Shown here: piece by piece, positions 36,169 to 45,000 of the stretch
Layout of the letters: each line of letters starts with the position of its first letter
How positions within the stretch are numbered: position 1 is the first letter of the stretch
Assembly (NCBI RefSeq): GCF_000382445.1
Contig: NZ_KB905472.1
Span: forward strand, 319,387-383,386
Direction: 5' to 3'
Origin: Phocaeicola massiliensis B84634 = Timone 84634 = DSM 17679 = JCM 13223
GTDB taxonomy: Bacteria; Bacteroidota; Bacteroidia; Bacteroidales; Bacteroidaceae
DNA length: 64,000 nt
Made by a program: the position numbers and the translations under genes
Notes under the pieces: generated by a model
Database searches by the model: none
Told to the model about the DNA's origin: nothing
The model's input: the letters and a program-made list of their open reading frames with translations, nothing else

Positions 36169-36186
36169 TTCTTTGGTATCCGTATT

Positions 36187-37482
36187 TTAGTCACACTGTT
36201 TGTGAGTCATAATCTCCAATACTAATTTATCTGTTTCATTCATGCCTTGTGAGCCGATTTTGGTCAGGTTGCGGATACTGCGGTCTACATTATCATCGAT
36301 AATACCTTCTACGGAACTGACGCATTTATGCTCCATTGCTAAAATAGCGGAAAATACAGCTGTAGATACACCACTGGTCAGTTTGAGGGCACAGCTGGGC
36401 TTTGCTCCGTCGCAAATCATTCCCGTGATATTGGCTATCATATTTTGTACGGCAAAAGTAATCTGTTCGTAATTTCCTCCCATTAAGTAGGTTATTCCAC
36501 AACTGGAACCTGTTGCTGCAACTACACAGCCGCACAAAGCAGATAAACGCCCCAAACTTTGTTTTATATAAATAACAGTCAAATGACTGAGAACGAGTGC
36601 ACGAATTAATTCTTCTTCAGATTTATGGTTGTCTTCTGCATAAACCACCACAGGCAAAGTAGCAGTAATTCCTTGGTTTCCACTGCCGGAGTTACTCATT
36701 ACAGGAATCATGGCTCCGGCCATACGTGCATCGCACGCTGCAGAAGTATAAGATAGAATATGAGTGAAAGTATTGCTGCCTAATAACTGTTTTTCGCTTT
36801 TACTTTCTTTTAATATTTTGCCTAATTGATGTCCGTAATTACCTTGAAAAGAGCGTTCGGCTGCATTTTTGTTCAAACGTTTGGTCTCAAGTATGAAGCG
36901 GATTTCTTCGAGAGGGGTAGTCGTGGCAAAGTCATAAACTTTCCGCAAATTAAGTTCTGGTTCATGTTGTTCTTCTTCAGAGGAGCTTGTAGCCTGTTTG
37001 TTCAGTATAACATCATTGTTATGAGATACATATATAAAATTAGTATGCCCTCCTGATATAATAGCCGTTGCCTTGTCATTATCGGCTTCACAGATTATCT
37101 CAATATATAGCTTTTCGTCTATGTCTTTTTTAAGCCCGATGCAGATTGCTTGTGAATCTATCAGCTTTTTTCCTTCCTCTACAGCTTCGGGGGTGCTGTC
37201 TTTTAATACTTCAAGCTGGTATTCGGATTTTCCGATTAAAGCTCCCAAAGCGATGGCAATGGGAAGGCCGATCATACCGGTTCCCGGGATGCCCACTCCC
37301 ATGGCATTTTTCAATATATTGGCACTTAACAGTGCTTTTATTTTTTCAGGTCTTTTCCCTAATGTTTCAGTTGCTTTGGCTACACAAAGTGCGACAGCTA
37401 TAGGTTCGGTACATCCGATAGCAGGAACCACTTCGCGGTTAATCAGGGCAATGATTTGCTCTCTTTCTGACTTGGCAATCAT
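36187..37482 (-). CDS. UPF0597 / L-cysteine desulfidase-like protein
   Basis: A 431-residue cytosolic protein of the serine-dehydratase alpha-like superfamily (UPF0597, CdsB/CyuA type), which in characterised members breaks cysteine into pyruvate, ammonia and sulfide with an Fe-S cluster. Conserved cysteine-bearing motifs are AIGCTEPIAVAL (about 21-32), LSALCGCVVAATGSSCG (about 314-330) and MICDGAKPSCALK (about 353-365). Full family length. An inverted repeat lies between this gene and dsbD upstream; both deal with thiols or sulfur, though a functional link is only suggestive. Confidence 0.87.
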   Translation of the reverse strand: MIAKSEREQIIALINREVVPAIGCTEPIAVALCVAKATETLGKRPEKIKALLSANILKNAMGVGIPGTGMIGLPIAIALGALIGKSEYQLEVLKDSTPEAVEEGKKLIDSQAICIGLKKDIDEKLYIEIICEADNDKATAIISGGHTNFIYVSHNNDVILNKQATSSSEEEQHEPELNLRKVYDFATTTPLEEIRFILETKRLNKNAAERSFQGNYGHQLGKILKESKSEKQLLGSNTFTHILSYTSAACDARMAGAMIPVMSNSGSGNQGITATLPVVVYAEDNHKSEEELIRALVLSHLTVIYIKQSLGRLSALCGCVVAATGSSCGITYLMGGNYEQITFAVQNMIANITGMICDGAKPSCALKLTSGVSTAVFSAILAMEHKCVSSVEGIIDDNVDRSIRNLTKIGSQGMNETDKLVLEIMTHKQCD

Positions 37483-37501
37483 AGTTTTAGAATTTTTATG
37501 A

Positions 37502-37580
37502 ATAAGAAGGCTGTCCGATTCATTTTATTCAGAATGACAAGATGATGGGACTGCCGGGTCTTTAGAGACAGCCTTCTTAT
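37502..37580 (-). terminator. Long-loop inverted repeat downstream of dsbD
   Basis: Perfect 14-bp arms (37502-37515 and 37567-37580) enclose 51 nt in the gap after the dsbD stop and before the UPF0597 start. There is no clear T-run, so termination or attenuation is only a possibility. Confidence 0.45.
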
Positions 37581-37588
37581 CCGGGGGT

Positions 37589-39622
37589 TTATTTTTCTTT
37601 CTTGTAATTATCTAATCCGGTCTGAAGGAAATCCACGTATTTATCTATATCTTCGTCATATGAATACGATTTATTCAGCGGCTTTCCTTCATTGTCTATT
37701 AATACATAGAATGGTTGTGCATTAGCACCAAACTTAGAACGTTGCAGATAACTCCATTTGTCACCTACTGTGCGTAGAGTACGTTCCTTACCGTTTTCCA
37801 TTACCTTGATATGTTCCGGCAATGGCTCTTTGTTGTCTACATATAATGTAATCAATACATAATCGTCTGTCATCAGTTTGCTTACTTTCGGGTCTGTCCA
37901 TACAGCAGCTTCCATCTTGCGGCAGTTTACACATCCGTAGCCTGTGAAGTCGAGCATAACCGGTTTTCCATTGCGTTTGGCATATTCCATGCCGGCATCG
38001 TAATCATCAAATTTGGCATGGACTTCATTGTTATACAAATTGAAATCCTGAGTTGTCATAGGAGGAGCGAACGCGCTGACAGCTTTTAACGGTGCTCCCC
38101 ACAATCCGGGAACCATATATACGGCGAATGCCAAAGAAATCAATGCCATAAAGAAGCGGGGTACACTTGTGGTATTGTCATCGTCATCATGTGGGAATTT
38201 AATCTTGCCTAACAAGTAGAATCCTAACAAACCAAAGATTACAATCCACAAGGCAAGGAATGTTTCGCGGTCCAGAATTCTCCATCCATAAGCTAAGTCG
38301 GCTACGGATAAAAACTTTAAGGCAAATGCTAATTCAAGGAAACCCAATGTTACTTTTATGACATTCATCCAGCCTCCGGATTTCGGCATTGATTTTAACC
38401 AAGACGGGAACATAGCGAACAGTGTGAATGGCAAAGCCAAAGCGATAGCAAAACCCAGCATGCCGATAGCAGGGGCAATGACACTGCCGGTGGTAGAAAC
38501 TTCTACCAATAAGAAACCTATAATAGGACCTGTGCAAGAGAAAGAAACCAATGACAAGGTAAATGCCATAAGGAAGATACTCAATAAACCGCTTGTTTGT
38601 TCTGCTTTGCTATCCACTGCATTACTCCATTTGGAAGGTAATGTCAATTCAAATGCTCCGAAGAATGACGCAGCAAAAATAATCAGCATTAAACAGAACA
38701 AGATATTAAATACAGCATTGGTAGATAGAGCATTTAATGCACTTGCACCGAAAATTAAAGTAATAGCCAAACCTAATGCAACATAAATAACTACGATAGA
38801 TGCACCGTAAGTCCAAGCATCACGGATACCTTTCTTTTTATCTTTGCTGCGTTTCAGGAAGAAACTTACGGTCATTGGAATAATAGGCCATACACACGGA
38901 GTGAATAAGGCAAGCAACCCACCGATGAATCCGGCAAAGAAAATATATATCCAAGAACGATCTTGCTGCGAAGTTGTCTCACCATAGCTGTTCAATTCTT
39001 TGATAACCGGTGTCCAATAGTCCTGTACAGAGGTTTCGTTATCGGATAAGGCTACAGTAGCAGCACTGTCAATGGCAGTTGCTTCTGCAACAGAATTTTC
39101 AGCAGCAGGTTGGTTTACTGTTTCGGCTTTGGTTTCCGATGTTGCAACTGTAGCGGTAGCGGCATTCCCTTTTCCCGAGAAGGAGAACGGTACTTCTGTC
39201 GGTGGTAAGCAGTTTTCGTCATTACATGCACCATATTCCAGATAGCCTTCAATTTGATAGGAAGCATCTGTGATTTTAAACTTCTGAACAAAAGTTGCAG
39301 TATTCTCGAAGTAACGTAATTTCATTTCGAACACTTTGTCGAAGTTTTCAATTTCTTTTCCTTGTGGAGTGAGCTTTCCCATCAGCTCTGCACCTTGTAT
39401 TTTTTCCACATTAAAGGTAGCGGAAATAGGACCGCCCGAAGGAAGGTCAGTGGAATAAACATGCCATCCGGCATCAATATTACCGGTAAACACAATCTGT
39501 GCTTCTGTGTCGGAAATTGTTTTCAACTCAGTTTTAAACTTGACTGGTTCTTGAATTTGGGCAAATGACGGAAGCCATGCCATGATTATCAAGAGGCAGC
39601 TTAATAAAAACTTCTTTTTCAT
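37589..39622 (-). CDS. Thiol:disulfide interchange protein DsbD-like (electron transfer across the membrane)
   Basis: A 677-residue protein passing reducing power from cytosolic thioredoxin to periplasmic thiol proteins. Order: signal peptide (1-21), N-terminal immunoglobulin-like DsbD-alpha domain with the pair CNDENC (about 133-138), a membrane domain of eight spans (about 225-500) with the cysteines of FTPCVWPIIPMT and SCTGPIIGFLL, and a C-terminal thioredoxin domain with GYGCVNCRKMEA (about 573-584). All three redox pairs are present. Possible partners are periplasmic reductases or cytochrome maturation enzymes not seen here. Confidence 0.93.
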   Translation of the reverse strand: MKKKFLLSCLLIIMAWLPSFAQIQEPVKFKTELKTISDTEAQIVFTGNIDAGWHVYSTDLPSGGPISATFNVEKIQGAELMGKLTPQGKEIENFDKVFEMKLRYFENTATFVQKFKITDASYQIEGYLEYGACNDENCLPPTEVPFSFSGKGNAATATVATSETKAETVNQPAAENSVAEATAIDSAATVALSDNETSVQDYWTPVIKELNSYGETTSQQDRSWIYIFFAGFIGGLLALFTPCVWPIIPMTVSFFLKRSKDKKKGIRDAWTYGASIVVIYVALGLAITLIFGASALNALSTNAVFNILFCLMLIIFAASFFGAFELTLPSKWSNAVDSKAEQTSGLLSIFLMAFTLSLVSFSCTGPIIGFLLVEVSTTGSVIAPAIGMLGFAIALALPFTLFAMFPSWLKSMPKSGGWMNVIKVTLGFLELAFALKFLSVADLAYGWRILDRETFLALWIVIFGLLGFYLLGKIKFPHDDDDNTTSVPRFFMALISLAFAVYMVPGLWGAPLKAVSAFAPPMTTQDFNLYNNEVHAKFDDYDAGMEYAKRNGKPVMLDFTGYGCVNCRKMEAAVWTDPKVSKLMTDDYVLITLYVDNKEPLPEHIKVMENGKERTLRTVGDKWSYLQRSKFGANAQPFYVLIDNEGKPLNKSYSYDEDIDKYVDFLQTGLDNYKKEK

Positions 39623-39753
39623 TGTCTGTATTTTACGTTATTAATATTCTGATGATACAAAGAAAGGGATAAAATCTAAAAAAAGAGTCTTTATACCTAT
39701 ATAAATATCGGCAATTGCTGTTTTCGGAAGAAAAATCAAGGGTATATAGTGAC

Positions 39754-41502
39754 TTATTGCTGTTTTTGTAATTCCAGCACTTTATTGCGGTATTGAGAAG
39801 GAGTCATTCCCACCACCGATTGGAAAAGGTTGTAGAAAGTAGAAATGGAGTTGAACCCCAAGTCGGCAGAGATTGCTTTTAGCGGGGTGTCGTTTTGGGG
39901 ATTGGATAATAGGCGGATGGCTTCTTCAATACGGAAACTGTTTACATAGTGAGTAAAGGATTGTTTGGACTGCTCATTGATAATACGAGAAAGATAGGTG
40001 CGGTTTGTGCCTAATAAATCGGCTATTTTATCCTTTGTAATACTGTTGTCTTTGTAAATTTTTTCTTCACGCATGGCTCGCTCTAAAGCTCTGAAAAGTT
40101 CCAGACTTTTCTCATCGGTGAGTGATGATCCGGCATATTTTTCGGGAGCATTACCGGACTTTCCGTTTTGTTCCAGTTCTCTGATACGTCGGTTCAGTTC
40201 TGTTTCTCTTTTGATGGCTTCTTGATTTTGCTTGACGATACTTACATAAAGTTTATTTTTACGTTGGTAGAGGTAGTACAGCAATCCCAATACAATAAAG
40301 ATAATGATAAGAATAAATGTTTGCTGCTGGATGCGTTGTTCTTTCTGCATCACATCTAGCTTACTCTGTTTTATCATATTCTCTTGTCGCTCGGTGTCAT
40401 ATTTAAATCTCATCTCGCTTAAATCTCTTTCCTTATCTTTATTAAAAAGACTATCATTCTCCAAGCGGAACACCTTATAGTAATTCAGTGCGTTATGGTA
40501 CTGATGAAGTTGTTCGTAACAGGTAGAAAGAGTTTCATAAAGTGCATTGCGGTGAATTGCATTTGCCCGTGCATACGAAATTGCCAATCCTTGTTTCAGT
40601 AACAGGATAGCTTCTTCATAGTTCTTTTCCTTCATTAAAACACGGGCGTATCCCAAATGGGCATATACAATGGAAGAAGTTTGTGCAGCCTGTTTATCTT
40701 TCATTGCTTTTTTATAGTATTCGATGGCTTGTACATATTCTCCTGAATCACATAGGATATTTCCGAAAAGATTATAAGTATGTGCCTGATCGTAAAAATC
40801 ATTTTCCAGCATTAACTTTTCTGCTTCATGAATATATTTTATGGCTTCTTCGTTTTGCTTCATCAAGAAATACAGATAAGCGGTATTAATTGCTCCGGTG
40901 TAAATAATATAGGGGTCGTTGAGCCTATGTCCGAGTTCATACGATTCTAACGCATATTTGATGCCGGCTTTATCTTTTTTCAGATAATAGATATTAGCTA
41001 AATTAGCTAATAGGATAGCGTATTGCTCTTGATATTTATTTTGTTGTGCCAACGTGATACCCTTATACAGCCATTGAATGGCACGATAATAATCTGTATC
41101 GATATTGGCAGCATATAGCCCTAAATTGCCATACACTGAGCATAGAAGGGAATCATTGTGAAGTTTGGTTGCCAACTCCAAAGCCAGATTCAAATTCTTT
41201 TTGGCAACCTTCTCCCTGCCACTCATCATTTGTGCTTGTCCTTGAAAGAGATAGGAATATAGATAGAGAGATGGATTTTTACTCTTATCCGCTATATTTT
41301 TCATGTATTCAGCATAAGTGATTGTTTTGGAGAACTCTCCTTTATTGAGGTAATATTGACATAGAAATTTTAGTGCATTACTATTTTCAGGTTCCTTTTT
41401 GATAACTTCCAGTTGCTTTTCGATAATAAAAGGCTTCTTTTGCGCTTTTGCGCAAAAGGGTGTCCAAAGGAAAAGTACTAAAAGGAGATACGTTATCTTC
41501 AT
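39754..41502 (-). CDS. TPR sensor with membrane span and AraC-type output
   Basis: A 582-residue protein: signal peptide (MKITYLLLVLFLWTPFCAKA), periplasmic TPR helices from about 25 to 370 (for example AIEYYKKAMKDKQAAQTSSI), a membrane span (FILIIIFIVLGLLYYLY, about 385-401), a short coiled coil, then an AraC DNA-binding domain (about 470-575: KDKIADLLGTNRTYLSRIIN and AISADLGFNSISTFYNLFQS). It lacks kinase and receiver parts, so signal passes directly from periplasm to DNA. Alone in its transcript; TACATTTG box upstream. Confidence 0.88.
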   Translation of the reverse strand: MKITYLLLVLFLWTPFCAKAQKKPFIIEKQLEVIKKEPENSNALKFLCQYYLNKGEFSKTITYAEYMKNIADKSKNPSLYLYSYLFQGQAQMMSGREKVAKKNLNLALELATKLHNDSLLCSVYGNLGLYAANIDTDYYRAIQWLYKGITLAQQNKYQEQYAILLANLANIYYLKKDKAGIKYALESYELGHRLNDPYIIYTGAINTAYLYFLMKQNEEAIKYIHEAEKLMLENDFYDQAHTYNLFGNILCDSGEYVQAIEYYKKAMKDKQAAQTSSIVYAHLGYARVLMKEKNYEEAILLLKQGLAISYARANAIHRNALYETLSTCYEQLHQYHNALNYYKVFRLENDSLFNKDKERDLSEMRFKYDTERQENMIKQSKLDVMQKEQRIQQQTFILIIIFIVLGLLYYLYQRKNKLYVSIVKQNQEAIKRETELNRRIRELEQNGKSGNAPEKYAGSSLTDEKSLELFRALERAMREEKIYKDNSITKDKIADLLGTNRTYLSRIINEQSKQSFTHYVNSFRIEEAIRLLSNPQNDTPLKAISADLGFNSISTFYNLFQSVVGMTPSQYRNKVLELQKQQ

Positions 41503-41523
41503 GCGTTTTTTCTATTGTAGATG

Positions 41524-41531
41524 CAAATGTA
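41524..41531 (-). promoter_or_regulatory. Predicted -7 box of the TPR-AraC gene
   Basis: Minus strand TACATTTG, exact TAnnTTTG match, 22 nt before the ATG at 41502. The rest of the gap up to the tRNA-Ser promoter shows nothing clear. Confidence 0.5.
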
Positions 41532-41668
41532 CATGATAATTTTGGGATTTTCATTCTGCATTGTCTCTTTCTTATAATAATTTATGAGGAGAGTAGACTT
41601 AAAAAGTGGGATATAGGTGGTCTTAAGAGAAAAAATATAGTGTTTTTTGTTTTTTTTCTCCTAAAAGT

Positions 41669-41699
41669 ATTGCAGTTTTAAAATAAAAGCGTACCTTTG
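41669..41699 (+). promoter_or_regulatory. tRNA-Ser promoter
   Basis: TACCTTTG at 41692-41699 matches the -7 consensus, with ATTG (41669-41672) 19 nt upstream as a degenerate -33. It sits 39 nt before the tRNA 5' end. Confidence 0.65.
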
Positions 41700-41738
41700 C
41701 ACCGCTTTCAGGAAGAAAGTACTTCTCAAAGGAGTTTT

Positions 41739-41823
41739 GGAGAGGTGGCAGAGTGGTCGATTGCGGCGGTCTTGAAAACCGTTGTACCGCGAGGTACCCG
41801 GGGTTCGAATCCCTGTCTCTCCG
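41739..41823 (+). tRNA. tRNA-Ser (anticodon UGA)
   Basis: An 85-nt class II tRNA with long variable arm. Acceptor GGAGAGG pairs with TCTCTCC (one G-T), anticodon loop CTTGAAA gives UGA, variable arm GTACCGCGAGGTAC, T loop GTTCGAATC, discriminator G, no encoded CCA. It borders the GC-rich prophage, so it is a good candidate integration site: the intact copy could be rebuilt by a phage-borne 3' end. Confidence 0.96.
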
Positions 41824-41858
41824 CAATAAACATTGAAAATCAATAGTTTACAAGAATT

Positions 41859-41896
41859 ACACCCAGTTTTACACCCTACAATGTAAAATTGGGTGT
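41859..41896 (+). terminator. Terminator after tRNA-Ser (possible phage-derived)
   Basis: 15-bp inverted repeat (41859-41873 with 41882-41896, one G-T mismatch) with an 8-nt loop, followed by TTTT. It ends tRNA-Ser transcription and could also act on the opposite strand. Two TACACCC direct copies lie in its left arm and loop, a pattern that can also occur at recombinase sites. Confidence 0.8.
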
Positions 41897-41917
41897 TTTT
41901 AGTTTATTTAAGTTCTC

Positions 41918-42042
41918 TGTATTGTTTCGGCTTAGTTATATAAACCGCAAAACGAAATGAAGTACTTTTTCAAATCATTTTGCGATTTATAAATATCTGT
42001 TAACACAAATCAAAAAGCGATAAACTTTAACCTCTTGTGTTT
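41918..42042. other. Candidate prophage end region with 17-bp inverted repeat
   Basis: Between the tRNA terminator and the fibre gene stop lies an AT-rich stretch. It contains an inverted repeat: TATAAACCGCAAAACGA at 41939-41955 and the reverse complement of TATAAATCGCAAAATGA at 41975-41991 (15 of 17 identical), plus a weaker GCGATAAA copy near 42018. The interval starts with TGTATTG at 41918, resembling the 5'-TG ends of transposable phages. It may be a transposase-binding end, the attachment arm of an integrase, or a stem-loop at the end of the fibre transcript. Confidence 0.4.
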
Positions 42043-45000
42043 TTAATCAGGGATTGCTTGGATTCGGGATGCGTAATTGCTCCAGTTGGTTGCAGACTTG
42101 TAAGTTGTAATGGAACCGGTTGGAACATAAATAGGGCAATTGTTTGTATTGTAGAATACATCATATTCTATAGTTGGTGGTGTAGCAGCTTCGCATCGTA
42201 CAAACTGTAGTTGGACACAGTCTCTAAAAGCATATCTCCTTATATACGTTACAGAGTTTGGAATGGTAACGGTTTCTAAGCTTGAGCATCCTCTGCATAA
42301 CTGTTCTTCAATTTTGGCTATGCCATTAGGTATGTTTATGGTTTTAAGGCTCGTACAATTCAAAAAAGCATTTGAACCAATTTCTGTCAATGATTTGGAG
42401 AAGGAAAACTCAGTAATCTTTTTGCAGTTCCAAAATGCACCATAACCAATATTTTTACATCCTGAAATATCTATATTCCCTTGCAGTGCCGTTCCGCGAT
42501 ACCCATTATCTAAGATTATTTCTAAGTGTTTTATATCACCAGTATCCTTCAGTTGGACACATCCGTCAAAACACTGTTTCCCAATAGTGGCGATAGATTT
42601 TGGAAGTCTAATACTACTTAAAGTCGTACATTGATAGAATAAGGCTTCGAATTTAAGGGGATTTATTCCTGTAAAGTATTCAAACTCGTCAAAGGAAGTG
42701 ATTTCCGAGTTCCCCTGGAACTTATTCCCCAAGGTGGTTACCTTGGCTGCCTGTTCCTTGGTGATTCCGGCTCCGTCCCCCCAGTTTGCCGCAACTATAT
42801 TTTGCACGACTTTGTCGGCAAAGCGAATGTACCATGCACCGTCTATGACCAGCGTCAGTTTGGTGAACCTTTCACGGAGTGCGTTCACAGTGTCTTCGTA
42901 AGCATTTGCCCGGACAGTGATTTTGCCGTCCAAGACAGGGTAAGGGTCTTCTCCGGCAAGACCGTCGGCGTTAAGGCCCTCGTAAGTACCGTCCGTCAAT
43001 GAGCCCAGCATATCCAGCACTTGAGAGCCGGTGTCGGTGTAAGTGGAGTCGAAGCCTACCGCACGGATACGCTTCAGGGCATGGCCGATTCCTTGCGATG
43101 CCTGCGCGTTAAGAATGGTCACCAGCACATCCATGGGGTTCAGCATGGGGCATCCGGTGATGAAGAAGTCGGTAATGACAGATGCACACTGGTCTATGAT
43201 GACGTTCCGGGCCGTCAGGACAGGGAAGTTGCGGAGCGTAAGATACCTGTTCCCGGCAGGGTATTCTATCCGTTCCAGTCCGCCGCCTTCGGGAAGTTTG
43301 AGCTGCGAGAGGGACGTACCGTCGGCATATACCTCGCGGATGTTCTCCAGCGCGCTAAGGTTGAGCGTGCCTTGCAGGGTGGAGATGTTGGACAACAGTA
43401 CCCGCTGCATGCTGCCGCAGTCGGCAAGGGTAAGGCCGGTGATGGAAATGGTGACGCTTTCGGTCTTGCTGCCCAGTATAAGTTCCGTCAGACGTCTGCC
43501 ACGGACCACCATGGTGCCGCTGACGTTCTTGTTGTGCCAGTCACCGATGCTTAGCAGCCATGAAGCGGCCTGTATGGCATTCTGCTGGTCGGCGGAGCCG
43601 CCCAGGTCGATAGTCATCCGGCACACCTGTCCGGCTTTGGTACGCGCGCCCTGTACGATGGAGGTACCGTTGGCAATAGCCGGGTACATGTCGAATGCGG
43701 GGGTTATCTCGTAGTCAATCAGGTCACCGGCGGCACGCACGATGACGGTGTCCGTGCCGTCAGCGCTGAACAGACCGTAGTTGTACTTCGACATGATGTA
43801 CATGATGCGTTTCTTCACCCAGGCGGTTTCGGCACTGTAAAAGTCGCCATGCGACTGCGTGATGGGGTCGGTATCGTTCGTGTAAGAGCCGTTGTTGTAA
43901 GCTATCTTGGCTATCTCGTAGCGTTTCGCGTCGGCATTGACCAGCGTGGCGGGGAAATAATTCTTCACGCCTAGGTAATACTTCTTATAAAAGGCATATA
44001 CCTTATCGTAGGGTGTGCCCGATGACTGTCCGCACAAACTTTCCATGGCGGAGAGCATCTTCCTCATGCCGGCCGTGATCTCTGCACTGAACGCCAGTTC
44101 CAGCATGTTCCAGAACACCGAGGTTTCTCCGTTCCATATCGGCTGACCATTGCTGTATGTGTCGTGCATTTCGCAATGATACGGCTTACGGTCCTGCCCC
44201 TGGTTGTCTATGGGGAAGATGGTGTCGGCATCGTCCAGGCGCCAGCGCCATTTGCTGCCTGCGGTGCAGAAGTTATAGGGATAGGTGTTTTTCGCCCGCT
44301 GGTCCGTCCCGGCGGTGAACTCAGTGAAGCAGTAATGGAATACCGTATCGTCCATATCGAACAGGGCAGGGACAGTGGCCCGGAACAGCTGCTTGCGGGC
44401 GTTGATGAACAGTTCGTTCAACTGCTCTGCCGTGAATGCTGATAAATCATCGTTCAAATAATCTTTGAGCTGTGTTTGAAGATTGATCGGCCCGGCACCG
44501 GTATCCGAAGGAATGAACCGGCTTTCCGCCGCCTCAAAGTAATAAAGATGATACAAGTCGGCATCCCCGGCTTTCGCTATCCAGTACTCATATCCCGTGC
44601 TGCGGTATTCCGCCACGGCGGCATTCAGTTCGGCCAATGTGCCGGTAAAGGGGCGGATGCGGTTGCTGCACAGGTACACGGCATTGTAGGCGTCTATCCA
44701 TCTCTGCGCCGAGAGCGGTTCGGTCTCATCGGCATTCAGTTCCCCGGCATCGAAGTCCCAGCAGTTGGTGTCGTTATACTGAAAGGCTTCCTCATCGGGA
44801 TTGTACGCCCAATAGGACTTGTTGCGGTTCCAGGGCACACGGAAGAGTGCGCCCAGCGGGGCATTGTCCGAGCCTTCCACAGACAATAGTTCCGGGAAGG
44901 CGGAAGTGTCATAGCCGAAGCAGAGGTCATCCCCCTTGTCCGGACCGAAGGTGAACTCACCCATGCAGGTGTACACGTCCTGCCCTTCCTCGTTCACGGA

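Noticed and set aside
41623..41843. Two minus-strand ORFs across tRNA-Ser
   Set aside because: They read through the tRNA gene in antisense; typical false ORFs at tRNAs.
41824..42042. Diversity-generating retroelement next to the fibre gene
   Set aside because: The space after the fibre stop is only about 220 nt; no reverse transcriptase and no template repeat were seen in the window. It could lie beyond 64,000 but nothing here supports it.
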